Source of the DNA: Glandiceps talaboti
Taxonomy: Eukaryota; Hemichordata; Enteropneusta; Spengelidae
Direction of reading: 5' to 3'
DNA: 64,000 bases
Assembly: GCF_964340395.1 (NCBI RefSeq)
Contig: NC_135561.1
Span: 23,690,986-23,754,985 of the forward strand
The notes below the pieces were generated by a model. It was not told where the DNA came from. It saw nothing but the letters and a program-made list of their open reading frames with translations, and made no database searches. The position numbers and the translations under genes are program-made. Below, piece by piece: positions 43,901 through 49,257 of this stretch. The stretch's first letter is position 1. Each line of letters begins with the position of its first letter.

Positions 43901-46900
43901 AAATATACACTTACACACACATAATATACACTTACATACACCTTAAATATACACTTACACACACATTAAATATACACTTACACACACATAATATACACTT
44001 ACATACACCTTAAATATACACTTACACACACATTAAATATACACTTACACACACATAATATACACTTACACACACATTAAATATACACTTACACACACAT
44101 TAAATATACACTTACACACACATTAAATATACACTTACACACACATTAAATATACACTTACACACACATAATATACACTTACATACACCTTAAATATACA
44201 CTTACACACACATTAAATATACACTTACACACACATAATATACACTTACACACACATTAAATATACACTTACACACACATTAAATATACACTTACACACA
44301 CATTAAATATACACTTACACACACATTAAATATACACTTACACACACATAATATATACACTTACACAAACATTAAATATACACTTACACACACATTAAAT
44401 ATACACTTACACACACATTAAATATACACTTACACACACATAATATATACACTTACACACACATAAAATATACACTTACACACATTAAATATACACTTAC
44501 ACACACATTAAATATACACTTACACACACATTAAATATACACTTACACACACATAATATATACACTTACACACACATTAAATATACACTTACACACATTA
44601 AATATACACTTACACACACATTAAATATACACTTACACACACATTAAATATACACTTACACACACATTAAATATACACTTACACACACATTAAATATACA
44701 CTTACACACACATAATATACACTTACATACACATTAAATATACACTTACATACACATTAAATATACACTTACATACACATTAAATATACACTTACACACA
44801 TTAAATATACACTTACACACACATTAAATATACACTTACACACACATTAAATATACACTTACACACATAATATACACTTACACACACATTAAATATACAC
44901 TTACATACACATTAAATATACACTTACACACACATAATATACACTTACACACACATTAAATATACACTTACATACACATTAAATATACACTTACACACAC
45001 ATAATATACACTTACACACACATTAAATATACACTTACATACACATTAAATATACACTTACACACACATTAAATATACACTTACACACACATAATATACA
45101 CTTACACACACATTAAATATACACTTACACACACATAATATACACTTACACACACATAATATACACTTACACACACATTAAATATACACTTACATACACA
45201 TTAAATATACACTTACACACACATAATATATACACTTACACACACATAATATACACTTACACACACATTAAATATACACTTACACGCACATAATATATAC
45301 ACTTACACACACATAATATACACTTACACACACATTAAATATACACTTACACACACATAATATATACACTTACACACACATAATATATACACTTACACAC
45401 ACATTAAATATACACTTACACACACATTAAATATACACTTAAACACACATAATATACACTTACACACACATAATATACACTTACACACACATTAAATATA
45501 CACTTACACACACATTAAATATACACTTACACACACATTAAATATACACTTACACACACATAATATACACTTACACACACATAATATACACTTACACACA
45601 CATTAAATATACACTTACACACACATTAGATATACACTTACACACACATTAAATATACACTTACACACATTAAATATACACTTACACACACATTAAATAT
45701 ACACTTACACACACATTAAATATACACTTACACACACATTAAATATACACTTACACACACATAATATACACTTACACACACATAATATATACACTTACAC
45801 ACACATAATATACACTTACACACACATTAAATATACACTTACACACACATTAAATATACACTTACACACACATTAAATATACACTTACACACACATAATA
45901 TACACTTACACACACATAATATACACTTACACACACATAATATATACACTTACACGCACATAATATACACTTACACACACATAATATACACTTACACACA
46001 CATAATATACACTTACACACACATAATATACACTTACACACACATTAAATATACGCTTACACACACATAATATACACTTACACACACATTAAATATACAC
46101 TTACACACACATAATATATACACTTACACACATTAAATATACACTTACACACACATAATATATACACTTACACACATTAAATATACACTTACACACACAT
46201 TAAATATACACTTACACACACATAATATATACACTTACACACATTAAATATACACTTACACACACATTAAATATACACTGACACACACATTAAATATACA
46301 CTTACACACACATTAAATATACACTTACACACACATTAAATATACACTTACACACACATTAAATATACACTGACACACACATTAAATATACACTTACACA
46401 CATTAATCTAATCCATCATTATATCATCTCATATTAATCTAATCCATCATATCATCTCATATTAATGGTAATTCAATGATGTATTAATAGGTGCACCTGA
46501 AGATGCCCTCAAGAAGTCCAAAGGTTTCACAGCAATTAAAAGAGAAGTAGCAATGGCTGAAGATGATATTATGAGTGATAGAGTTGCATCATCTATTGGA
46601 TCTAGACGGTCTGGGGCTACAGACAATGCATCAGAACTATCCAGAGTGTCTAAAAGATCACGATCTGCCAAGTCATTACGATCCCATCTAACAGACCAAG
46701 CCCATCAACATCAACAACGCCAAGCTGACAAGTCTAAATATGATTCAACATGGTCAGTGCGATCTGAAACCATAGACAAGGAACGGTATACCTATTCCAT
46801 GTTTGATTACAGAGCTCCAACTCTGAGGGAGAAACGACTTGAAGAAAGACAAAAAAGAAGACAAGAACTACTGGAAAATCAAAACCAGAATAATAACTTG

Positions 46901-48727
46901 GATACTGCAGCTTCTGTGAAGGAAGATGGAAGTAAATCAGATCATACAAAGTCAGTCAGAGATGATGCAGCATCACAATACTCATCATACAGCTACAAAT
47001 CAGATGCTAAGAAGCAAAGTCAAGATAAATATGAGACTCAATCAAATGCTGGGAAATCAGATGTGTCAAGGAGATCAGAAGATCGTCATTCAAAACTTAG
47101 TTACACCTCTGATAGGTCCAAACATTCTGATAAAGCAGATCTAGATTCTCTGTACAGCTACTCAAATAAGTCACATCACTCTCACAAAGAAGACAAAACT
47201 TCACTACACAGTGCTAGATCTGATAAATCAAATAAGTCACATCACTCTCACAAAGAAGACAAAACTTCACTACACAGTGCTAGATCTGATAACTCCAGAC
47301 AATCTGGAAAAGAGGAAAGCCATTCTTGGTATAGCTATTCTTCACATGGATCCAAACAATCTGACAAAGAAGATAAAAAGTCTTTGCACAGTGCACGATC
47401 AGATAGATCAGAAGGCTCACAAAAAGATGACAAGCAGTCCATGCATAGTGCCAAGTCTGATCACTCTAAGAGAAGAAGCAAACACTCACTGAGTGCAAGC
47501 TCTCACAAAACACAAGACACATTGTCAGTTGATAGCCAACATAGTGGAAGACATTCACAGAAATCATTCTTCTCAGACACAAAAGATGATGATAGGGATA
47601 GGAAGTCAAAATCTCCATCATTGAAGAGTGGAAGTAGAATGTCACACATATCAAAACAAGAAGAAGAAGAAGAAGAAGAAGAAGAAGAAGAAGAAGAAGA
47701 AGAAGAAGAAGAAGAAGAAGACAAAAAATCACAGAAGTCAGATGAATATGATGATGACTTTGACTCTCAGTCTTCACATCACTCAGACGATGGAAGAAAA
47801 TCTCAGAAATCAGAAGATAATGATGATGTGAAAGATGTGGATAAAACATCTCAAAAGTCAGAGCAGGATGAGGAAGATTACAAATCTGAACAATCAAAAC
47901 ATGATGATGATGGTGATGATATGAAGGATGAAAATAACAAATCTGAGAGGTCAGTAAAATCTGCAAGGAGCAAACATTCCCAACTGTCCCTGAAAGATGA
48001 TGACAAAAAATCAACAAGGTCAGTGACCCCACCCGGTGCTGATGAAGAAACAAAATCTGAAACTCAGTCAGTTGCCATGGATCTTAAGGATAAAACATCA
48101 GAAAGAGAAGCATCAATGAAAAAAGATAATGTTGATGATGACAAGACAACACAAGATGGTAATGGTGATACCAAGACAAGACAAGATGATAATGGTGATA
48201 CCAAAGTGATGCAGGATGATGATGAATATACCAAGACAACGGCAGGCAGTGATGATGATGAAGATGCCAAGACAACACAAGATGGTGATGGTGATGAAGA
48301 TGAAGATGCCAAGACAACACAAGATGGTGATGGTGATGAAGATGCCAAGACAACACAAAATGGTGATGAAGATGCCAAGACAGCACTAGATGGTGACGAA
48401 GATGCCAAGACAACACAAGATGGCGATGAAGATGCCAAGACAATGCAATATGGCGATGAAGATGCCAAGACAACACAGGATGGTGATGAAGATGCCAAGA
48501 CACCACAAGATGGTGATGAAGATACCAAGACAACGCAAGATGGTGATGAAGATGCCAAGACAACGCAGGATGGATATGATGCAGATGAAGATTTCAGCAC
48601 TACTTCAGAACCCCCAGCAAGACAAAAAGTGACATCCGATGAAGGAGAGTTTGATTTTGATGAAGTGGACAAATCTAAACAAGATCCTGATGAAGTGGAC
48701 AAATCTAAACAAGATCCTGCTTATTAG
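553..48727 (+). CDS. DNHD1: Divergent dynein heavy chain (DNHD1-like), 3' part, 19 exons
   Basis: Joined exons 553-701, 1175-1273, 10576-10832, 10975-11301, 11822-11996, 12347-12512, 12937-13046, 13348-13587, 15548-15867, 17019-17199, 18141-18359, 18700-18971, 22833-23086, 24551-24839, 25429-25630, 31659-31852, 37743-37882, 40453-40661 and 46491-48727 (6040 nt; one leading split base, then 2012 codons and a TAG stop). Every boundary is GT-AG and every phase agrees. In order the product reads: end of AAA5 (res 1-45), AAA5 strut coiled coil (about 155-215), acidic linker (about 265-345), AAA6 (about 510-840), dynein C-terminal domain (about 840-1267), then a Ser/Lys/Asp/Glu-rich tail (1268-2012). 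Landmarks include LRPDRLP, DGWVIIQDLHL, WITSEP, HLQGASWDVEKGCL and FECPVL. Dynein heavy chains are microtubule motors; DNHD1 is a divergent member linked to sperm flagella. The DNHD1 assignment rests on divergence from canonical motifs (for example SQWYTF where others have GWNIPYEF) and is moderate. The motor core and stalk lie left of the window. Confidence 0.85.
1175..1273 (+). CDS. DNHD1: Dynein-like exon 2: 33-codon insert, possible cassette exon
   Basis: The acceptor GCAG ends at 1174 and the donor is GTATTA at 1274. It encodes YLANFDNYVDGLINSIMQYR and on to NKDQ. It is 99 nt and phase 1 at both ends, so skipping keeps the frame. Canonical dyneins pass from the previous exon almost directly to the next one, so this is a lineage insert or an optional exon. 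Its acceptor has a weak polypyrimidine tract. Confidence 0.65.
1653..2447. repeat. 53-bp minisatellite, about 15 copies
   Basis: The unit begins TTCACTAAATGATTTCTATC. The first three copies carry TTTCAATC instead of TTTCTATC, and one has a 2-bp deletion near 2050. It is intronic. The flanking 702-1174 and 1274-1652 show only ordinary AT-rich intron sequence. Confidence 0.97.
2538..2632. repeat. 21-bp minisatellite, about 4.5 copies
   Basis: The unit is CTCTCACTAGTCCAAAGTGTT (given here as about 21 bp). The length is a multiple of three, so short ORFs run through it on both strands; they have no other support. Confidence 0.93.
2815..5034. repeat. 35-bp minisatellite, about 63 copies
   Basis: The unit begins TTATTAGCTAAGCTGTGTAG. 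Copies differ at a few fixed sites (TTGTT/TTATT/TTATC/TTGTC, CCCTG/CTTTG) in mixed order, which indicates local unit shuffling. The following 5035-5910 holds unique intron sequence without any exon I can support. Confidence 0.97.
5915..7138. repeat. 23/20-bp minisatellite, about 53 copies
   Basis: The core is CAGTTACACAGTAAAACCAA followed by GCA. Shorter 20-bp forms alternate with 23-bp forms. Copies decay at the right edge. Confidence 0.95.
7269..7362. repeat. (CATA)n microsatellite
   Basis: Pure tetranucleotide repeat with one CATGCATGCATA interruption. The region 7363-7764 after it holds no recognisable feature. Confidence 0.97.
7765..9991. repeat. 41-bp G/T-rich minisatellite, about 54 copies
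   Basis: The unit contains GGTGGGATGTTGCAGCATTG and GGTGTAGAACTGGTGGCAGT. Sites vary (CAGCATT/CAGTATT/TAGCATT, GGTGGCAG/GGTAGCAG) in block patterns that suggest higher-order duplication. All three minus-strand frames are open for up to 765 codons because 41 is not a multiple of three. The intron 9992-10575 to its right is plain, with two CCCCTCCCTCCCCAT-type runs near 10110-10145. Confidence 0.97.
10576..10832 (+). CDS. DNHD1: Dynein-like exon 3: AAA5 end and start of strut helix
   Basis: The acceptor is CCCAG at 10571-10575 and the donor is GTAAGT at 10833. Residues 84-168 include SEDFRLYMQTS (family: SPDFRFYITTK), TLQEELLSRAFARVRPEL (family: GLQDQLLGIVVARERPEL) and the start of the antiparallel strut helices. 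It follows a 9.3 kb intron filled by five tandem arrays. Confidence 0.92.
10975..11301 (+). CDS. DNHD1: Dynein-like exon 4: AAA5 strut coiled coil and linker to AAA6
   Basis: The acceptor is TTTTTCAG at 10974 and the donor is GTTAGT at 11302; both are phase 0. Residues 169-277 hold the second strut helix (DLENILIEKLRGENTDIWEQ), then PVAKRAALLFAVLRSLEGLQ (family: PVAYHAAILFFCISDLANIE) and FPLPFFLALFDKAV. It ends in an acidic stretch, PPPEEDDTDQDE, that begins the acidic insert. Confidence 0.93.
11362..11712. repeat. 26-bp minisatellite, about 13 copies
   Basis: The unit begins AACCAATAGACTCTGGTCTC. The first ten copies are nearly identical and the last three diverge. It sits between exons 4 and 5. 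Confidence 0.96.
11822..11996 (+). CDS. DNHD1: Dynein-like exon 5: acidic low-complexity insert
   Basis: The acceptor AG is at 11820-11821 and the donor is GTTAGT at 11997. Residues 278-335 are very acidic (DDEESTEDDLHGMGG, then EDDYADEKFDEDDEDEGEK). The phases (0 in, 1 out) fit both neighbours. Canonical dyneins have a short linker here, so this is an insertion on the ring surface; its function is unknown. Confidence 0.85.
12080..12252. repeat. 52-bp tandem repeat, 3.3 copies
   Basis: The unit begins GATGTAGCCATAGCAACCAA. It is degenerate towards the right, in the intron between exons 5 and 6. Confidence 0.9.
12347..12512 (+). CDS. DNHD1: Dynein-like exon 6: linker before AAA6 hinge
   Basis: The acceptor is TTGCAG at 12346 and the donor is GTAAGT at 12513. 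Residues 337-390 (GEGEGNIEETSKPPHF and on to VKQIVDSLTQTIFQNVR) return from the acidic insert to the helix that precedes the SLFEKDKLLF-type segment in dyneins. It leaves in phase 2. Confidence 0.9.
12629..12718 (+). other. G-run cluster with quadruplex potential
   Basis: There are repeated GGTGGGGGTGGGGG tracts, then a run of about 15 G near 12700. At least six G-runs of three or more lie within 90 bp on the sense strand, in the intron between exons 6 and 7. Confidence 0.6.
12715..12872. repeat. Imperfect duplication, about 77-bp spacing
   Basis: GCACTACGGCCACCTTTAAG appears at about 12729 and 12807, with the following TTATTTGTTAGAAATGAC shared; a third partial copy follows at 12853. It lies just upstream of exon 7. 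Confidence 0.85.
12937..13046 (+). CDS. DNHD1: Dynein-like exon 7
   Basis: The acceptor is TTCAAG at 12936 and the donor is GTTAGT at 13047. The split codon gives Q, then SLYDDHRLLFATMLCLNIQN, which matches SLFEKDKLLFSFLLxLxIL of dyneins, then AEEEMALLLQ. It is only 110 nt. The upstream intron holds G-runs and a partial duplication. Confidence 0.93.
13286..13304. repeat. Poly(C) run
   Basis: About 18 consecutive C in the intron just upstream of exon 8. The rest of intron 13047-13347 has no feature. Confidence 0.9.
13348..13587 (+). CDS. DNHD1: Dynein-like exon 8
   Basis: The acceptor is GTGTAG at 13347 and the donor is GTAGGC at 13588. Residues 429-507 include NPGFGNMILTLADFDCDEPV, PDWLTSDKWEDVIAMSVLPG and EHSDEWHAWYKSEMPENEPL. 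These match the dynein PxWLxxxxWxxL and WxxWYxSxxPExxxLP landmarks just before AAA6. Confidence 0.93.
13850..14143. repeat. 34-40-bp minisatellite, 8 copies
   Basis: The unit is CAGTGTGTGTGTCTGTGACA followed by GTGTCTAGCCATCTGT. Length differences come from the internal (TG)n. Confidence 0.95.
14158..14290 (+). repeat. Dispersed repeat family F2, copy 1
   Basis: It reads CAATATCCAATTTCAATGAA, CCTGGCACAAAGGTGACATG, then ATATGCAGATTTCACC and GGCAGCCATTTTG. The same word order recurs at 23385-23480, 25664-26010 and 50505-50645. No terminal repeats or coding are seen. The plain intron 14291-14659 follows. Confidence 0.7.
14660..15304 (-). mobile_element. Dispersed repeat F1, copy A: MITE-like, with terminal inverted repeats
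   Basis: The left end (14660-14696) and right end (15265-15304) are imperfect inverted repeats of about 35 bp. Core words are CAATAGCGTTGTAGCACAAC at left and the reverse complement of CAATAGTGTTGTAGTACAAC at right. Inside are a (CA)n tract at 14869-14987 and, near the left end, the complement of the ATGACCACGCCCATAGCAAC motif that is tandemly repeated at 53690-54330. No coding capacity, hence non-autonomous. Orientation is relative to copy C. No target-site duplication could be set. Confidence 0.65.
15548..15867 (+). CDS. DNHD1: Dynein-like exon 9: AAA6 entry
   Basis: The acceptor is AGCAG at 15547 and the donor is GTTAGT at 15868. Residues 509-614 include LTDFHQLLVLRMLRPDRLPI, a strong match to the AAA6 start of dyneins (LTPFQKLLLIRCLRPDRV), and TTLGILILMPPSGE in place of TPLIFVLSPGADP. 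No Walker A motif is present, as is usual for AAA6. Confidence 0.94.
16051..16801. repeat. 45-bp minisatellite, about 16.7 copies
   Basis: The unit begins AATGACTATAGCCAGGTGAC. Five later copies have GGTGTCATG in place of GGTGACATG. As 45 is a multiple of three, an ORF of repeating 15-residue units exists on the plus strand, but it is flanked by intron and lacks support as coding. Confidence 0.97.
17019..17199 (+). CDS. DNHD1: Dynein-like exon 10: AAA6 DGWVIIQDLHL
   Basis: The acceptor is TGAAG at 17018 and the donor is GTAAGA at 17200. Residues 615-674 include AVKNDGWVIIQDLHLSAP, the counterpart of the near-invariant GGWVLLQNCHLAP of dyneins. The replacements at conserved positions are a main reason to call this a divergent DNHD1-type chain. 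Confidence 0.94.
17238..17835. repeat. 44-bp minisatellite, about 13 copies
   Basis: The unit is TTTGCAATAATAAACATCAG then CAAATAAACAATGTAGTAATGACT (44 bp in all). It starts about 40 bp after the donor of exon 10. Confidence 0.95.
18002..18049. repeat. (ATTC)n microsatellite
   Basis: About 11 copies of ATTC, followed by an A-rich run. Confidence 0.95.
18141..18359 (+). CDS. DNHD1: Dynein-like exon 11: AAA6 WITSEP
   Basis: The acceptor is TATTTCAG at 18140 and the donor is GTAAGC at 18360. Residues 676-747 include NFCVWITSEPCQDIPAVLIQ, matching FRLWLTSEPHPKFPIGLLQ of dyneins. An acidic tract (STQEEDDEF) follows that canonical chains do not have. Confidence 0.94.
18700..18971 (+). CDS. DNHD1: Dynein-like exon 12: AAA6, last 24 nt are the founder of a tandem array
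   Basis: The acceptor is ATTTACAG at 18699 and the donor is CAG|GTAAAT at 18971/18972, phase 0. Residues 749-838 include VFGICVIHGILVARQSFGAR (family: LCFFHAVVQERRKFGPLGW). The final exonic bases together with the donor are repeated about 100 times downstream. The next donor copy, at 19004, would add 32 nt and shift the frame; any later copy would include the in-frame TAA at 19005-19007. The first donor is therefore the coding one. Confidence 0.92.
18948..22505 (+). repeat. 28-32-bp array that repeats the exon 12 5' splice site, about 114 copies
   Basis: The unit is the last 24 nt of exon 12 plus the first 8 nt of the intron: GACATCATATATGGACTTAC then TCAG|GTAAATAT. Forms of 32, 31 and 28 bp differ by CATATATGG, CATAATGG or ACATAATGG. 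Most units keep CAG|GTAAAT; later ones carry TTGAGTACATATG. Blocks recur at about 547 bp (20180 and 20728), showing higher-order duplication. The array begins inside coding sequence, so the exon end is the founder. Plain intron 22506-22832 follows. Confidence 0.95.
22833..23086 (+). CDS. DNHD1: Dynein-like exon 13: AAA6 to C-terminal domain
   Basis: The acceptor is TTGTTACAG at 22832 and the donor is GTAAGT at 23087. Residues 839-922 start LVYGNVLQDEWDKLYLDTVV (family: [20 protein letters not shown]). Then comes a less conserved stretch with SQWLSEKWVDEDNTGEA. It enters in phase 0, fitting the exon before the splice-site array, and leaves in phase 2. Confidence 0.92.
23385..24010 (+). mobile_element. 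F2 fragment and F1 copy B (truncated)
   Basis: At 23385-23480 an F2 fragment reads ATCCAATTTCTTTCAAACCT. From about 23490 the F1 order follows: AACTGAACTGATAAAGTTCA, (TG)n, TTTGGTGTCTAGTTGG, GTGTGTGATTTGGGTC, then ACCACAGCCATAGCAACAAG repeats (about 24 bp, 5 copies) and ATAGGCAACTGGATAAACAT. It lacks the terminal motif of copy C. No coding. The intron 24011-24550 after it is plain. Confidence 0.65.
24551..24839 (+). CDS. DNHD1: Dynein-like exon 14: C-terminal domain
   Basis: The acceptor is ATTTACAG at 24550 and the donor is CAG|GTAATG at 24840. Residues 924-1019 run from GMDFLKYLDKLYELQHCGPH, the place of the YIEYIKNLPLTDHPEVFGMH segment, through a helical stretch to LGYVLLQ. The exon is divergent but lies exactly between two clear dynein exons. 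Confidence 0.88.
24849..25118. repeat. About 35-45-bp G-rich minisatellite, about 6-7 copies
   Basis: Units read AGCTATTTACTGGAGGGGAG then GGGAATATGTACAT with variable G-rich middle. It starts within 10 bp of the exon 14 donor. The rest of the intron to 25428 is plain, with one 50-bp imperfect duplication near 25245-25340. Confidence 0.9.
25429..25630 (+). CDS. DNHD1: Dynein-like exon 15: C-terminal domain helices
   Basis: The acceptor is ATTGTAG at 25428 and the donor is AAAG|GTTGGT at 25631. Residues 1020-1086 include ECHWLNALLCHIRQSLYELD (family: EMQRFNKLLSVIRSSLKELQ) and VPVSWVHPLSQPTTHTLTTW (family: VPELWKKASYPSLKPLGSYV). The open frame past 25630 is intronic, since only this donor gives the phase the next exon needs. 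Confidence 0.93.
25664..26010 (+). repeat. F2 family, tandem copies 3-4
   Basis: Two and a half copies of ACTGGACCGATTTCTCTCAA, TTGGTACAAGGACAATAC, ATATGCATGTCA and CAATATGGCCGCCAGACAGC. The last, partial copy leads directly into the 39-bp array. Confidence 0.75.
26024..30425. repeat. 39-bp minisatellite, about 113 copies
   Basis: The unit is TGACATTCACCATACAAACC then AACAACACGTACTATACAG. Variants are ACACG/ACATG/ACACA, CAACAA/CAATAA/CAGGAA/CATCAA and TTCACC/TTCATC/TTTACC. As 39 is a multiple of three, both strands stay open over long stretches (up to 455 codons), with repeating 13-residue peptides. It lies inside the intron between exons 15 and 16 and has no start or splice support. Confidence 0.97.
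30649..30908. repeat. 37-bp minisatellite, about 7 copies
   Basis: The unit is AAGGGACTGTGGGTTACCCC then AACACAGACTGTTCCCC. The surrounding 30426-30648 and 30909-31612 show no further feature. Confidence 0.95.
31617..31656 (+). promoter_or_regulatory. (GTTT)n microsatellite used as polypyrimidine tract of exon 16
   Basis: A run of TTTG units with one GTGT break ends in TTTTTAG, the acceptor of exon 16. No other pyrimidine tract is present, so the microsatellite must serve this role if the exon is spliced as inferred. Confidence 0.65.
31659..31852 (+). CDS. DNHD1: Dynein-like exon 16: C-terminal domain
   Basis: The acceptor is TTTTTAG at 31658, with its polypyrimidine tract made of (GTTT)n; the donor is GTTAGT at 31853. 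The split codon gives D, then LSQRHSQLKRWVKEGKVP (family: DLLRRIDFFQDWIDNGPP), and VWLGGLVNPTALITALRQEK (family: FWLSGFFFTQAFLTGVLQNY). Confidence 0.93.
32116..34046. repeat. 41/37-bp minisatellite, about 48 copies
   Basis: The unit is TTGATTGACCTGTTGACACA then CTGACAGTTTAGTATACATAT; short forms lack ACAC. Variants are GATTAACC, GACATG and GTGTAC. It passes straight into the next array. The intron 31853-32115 is plain. Confidence 0.97.
34047..37730 (+). repeat. 33-bp minisatellite, about 111 copies, ending at exon 17 acceptor
   Basis: The unit is TATCATGTGTATATTTACTA then ATAGCTAGACTAC. Each copy has TACTAAT, like a branch point, followed by TAG. Variants are TGTTGTATTTACTAC, GTATGTTTACTATAAG and ACTGCTATC. 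The array stops 12 bp before the first base of exon 17, and the acceptor GCTATAG may derive from a decayed unit. Confidence 0.97.
37743..37882 (+). CDS. DNHD1: Dynein-like exon 17: C-terminal domain GASWDVEKGCL
   Basis: The acceptor is GCTATAG at 37742, about 12 bp after the end of a 3.7 kb minisatellite; the donor is GTAAGT at 37883. Residues 1152-1197 include YLRHLHLQGASWDVEKGCLS, a close match to the dynein VYGLFLEGARWDREKGCL. The exon is an island between two arrays. Confidence 0.95.
37924..40335. repeat. 17-bp minisatellite, about 140 copies, with higher-order structure
   Basis: The unit alternates CTATGTACTGGCTCATA and CTATGTACTGGCTCTTA. Rare motifs such as CTTTAAGTGTACTGG (39341 and 39848) and TATGCACTGGCTCATAC (38702 and 39378) recur about 507-676 bp apart, so larger blocks were duplicated. 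Period 17 leaves all three plus frames open. It starts about 40 bp after the exon 17 donor; 40336-40452 is plain. Confidence 0.96.
40453..40661 (+). CDS. DNHD1: Dynein-like exon 18: end of the dynein fold
   Basis: The acceptor is AATCTAG at 40452 and the donor is GTATAA at 40662, phase 1. Residues 1199-1267 include FECPVLMNKARQMTAFTLQL and CPLPIKQWKLTGTAIIL, matching the YxCPVYKTxxR and WIKRGVALL ending of dyneins. Canonical chains stop a few residues later; this one splices on. Confidence 0.94.
40715..40968. repeat. Compound microsatellite (ACAG)n (GA)n (ACAG)n (CA)n (TG)n
   Basis: (ACAG)n at 40715-40760, (GA)n at 40795-40813, (ACAG)n and (CA)n at 40814-40865, then (TG)n at 40880-40968. The (CA)n and (TG)n form an inverted pair around CAGACACTCAGGCAGAA. 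The LINE fragment begins exactly at the end of (TG)n. Confidence 0.95.
40969..42622 (+). mobile_element. 5'-truncated non-LTR retrotransposon (CR1/jockey-type LINE)
   Basis: It contains only the reverse transcriptase part, C-terminal domain and 3' UTR. No endonuclease is present. The 5' edge abuts (TG)n at 40968. The 3' end is AATTTTAATAAAC followed by short ATTA repeats, like the short tail repeats of CR1-group LINEs. It lies in sense orientation inside the last intron of the dynein-like gene. Family placement comes from RT motifs only. Confidence 0.85.
40972..42398 (+). pseudogene. LINE reverse transcriptase, inactivated
   Basis: Motifs in order: GGPDRIPAKIIREF, WKKAVVVPIPK, LRPISLTDHFAKVAE, QFGSRKGHSTTHYLV, VVTGFSKAFDLVDHN, AGVPQGTLTGPATFL, LKYVDDLTMIE and LNPSKCHSM. 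The YVDD catalytic pair is intact, but the first motif A aspartate is Gly (TGFSKAFD where DFSKAFD is usual). Near 41925-41931 the frame shifts by one base; the second part (SSLKRFGLSRSDLI, RPLLEYAVPVWHPG, IQKRACRIILG) ends at a TAG or TAA near 42396-42398. It is 5'-truncated, so it cannot be autonomous. Confidence 0.88.
42759..46408. repeat. 20-23-bp minisatellite, about 165 copies
   Basis: The unit is CATTAAATATACACTTACACA with or without an extra ACA and with or without TTAA (CATAATATAC). Unit types are arranged in repeated blocks, e.g. 43283-43560 and 43561-43850 share the same series. It ends about 80 bp before the last coding exon, with a small ATTAATCTAATCCATCAT duplication at 46403-46450. 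Confidence 0.96.
46491..48727 (+). CDS. DNHD1: Last exon: long charged C-terminal tail
   Basis: The acceptor is TTAATAG at 46490 and the frame is open to the TAG at 48725-48727. It encodes residues 1269-2012, a tail with no recognisable fold. It starts APEDALKKSKGFTAIKREVA, then is rich in Ser/Lys/His/Asp. Internal repeats are two copies of a 22-residue SHHSHKEDKTSLHSARSD unit (about 47160-47295), about 20 consecutive GAA-encoded Glu (47660-47719), and about a dozen decapeptides of the type DGDEDAKTTQ (about 48140-48570). It probably is disordered. No methionine-initiated separate gene is needed: the splice phase joins it to the dynein frame and no promoter is seen. Whether all transcripts include it is unknown. 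Confidence 0.82.
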
Positions 48728-49206
48728 GGGTCAAAGGTCAATTTATCTGTGGATTGTAAATTAATATTTTGTGGACAGTGAGTCTAAATAGAGCCAAAGC
48801 CATGGAAATGTTATGTTTAACGCAATGATTTATGTGTGACCATGTCAAACAATAGCTTGAAAAAATGTACCATAGTTGGATTTATCTGCCAAATGATTAT
48901 ACCCCTGCCAAGTTATTATAAACCACAATATTTCTGTACTAGAAAATCCTGGTCTGCAAATTGTTTGACAGAGATTAATTTGTACACATTGGGTGTTTTG
49001 TAATTGAATATATGTATAAACCAAATGGAAAACACATGTTTGTCTTCCTTTCCTCAGTTTACAAACTGACAGCCCGTTGTGCATAGAGCCTGACTGACTG
49101 CAGAGAATTGTGTAGTGTCAATACTGAACTGAATTGGAATTAGATGGAATGCAAAGGAATATTTTCTATAACTCGTTTTTTTAAAGAAGGAATTGAATGT
49201 ATCAGT

Positions 49207-49212
49207 AATAAA
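49207..49212 (+). terminator. Likely poly(A) signal AATAAA of the dynein-like gene
   Basis: This is the first AATAAA seen after the stop codon at 48727, giving a 3' UTR of about 0.5 kb with no ORF. A 26-bp minisatellite begins about 45 bp further on. Another AATAAA-like hexamer lies near 50321. Confidence 0.5.
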
Positions 49213-49257
49213 CAAATACAGTATATTATGAATATATATACTGTAGACAGATTACTA

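Noticed and set aside
47466-48702. Minus-strand ORFs of 159-212 codons opposite the last exon
   Set aside because: Shadows of the repetitive acidic coding sequence on the plus strand.
46553-48727. Separate intronless gene starting at ATG 46553
   Set aside because: The frame continues upstream to an acceptor at 46490 that matches the phase of exon 18, and no promoter signal is seen; kept as last exon, with the alternative noted.
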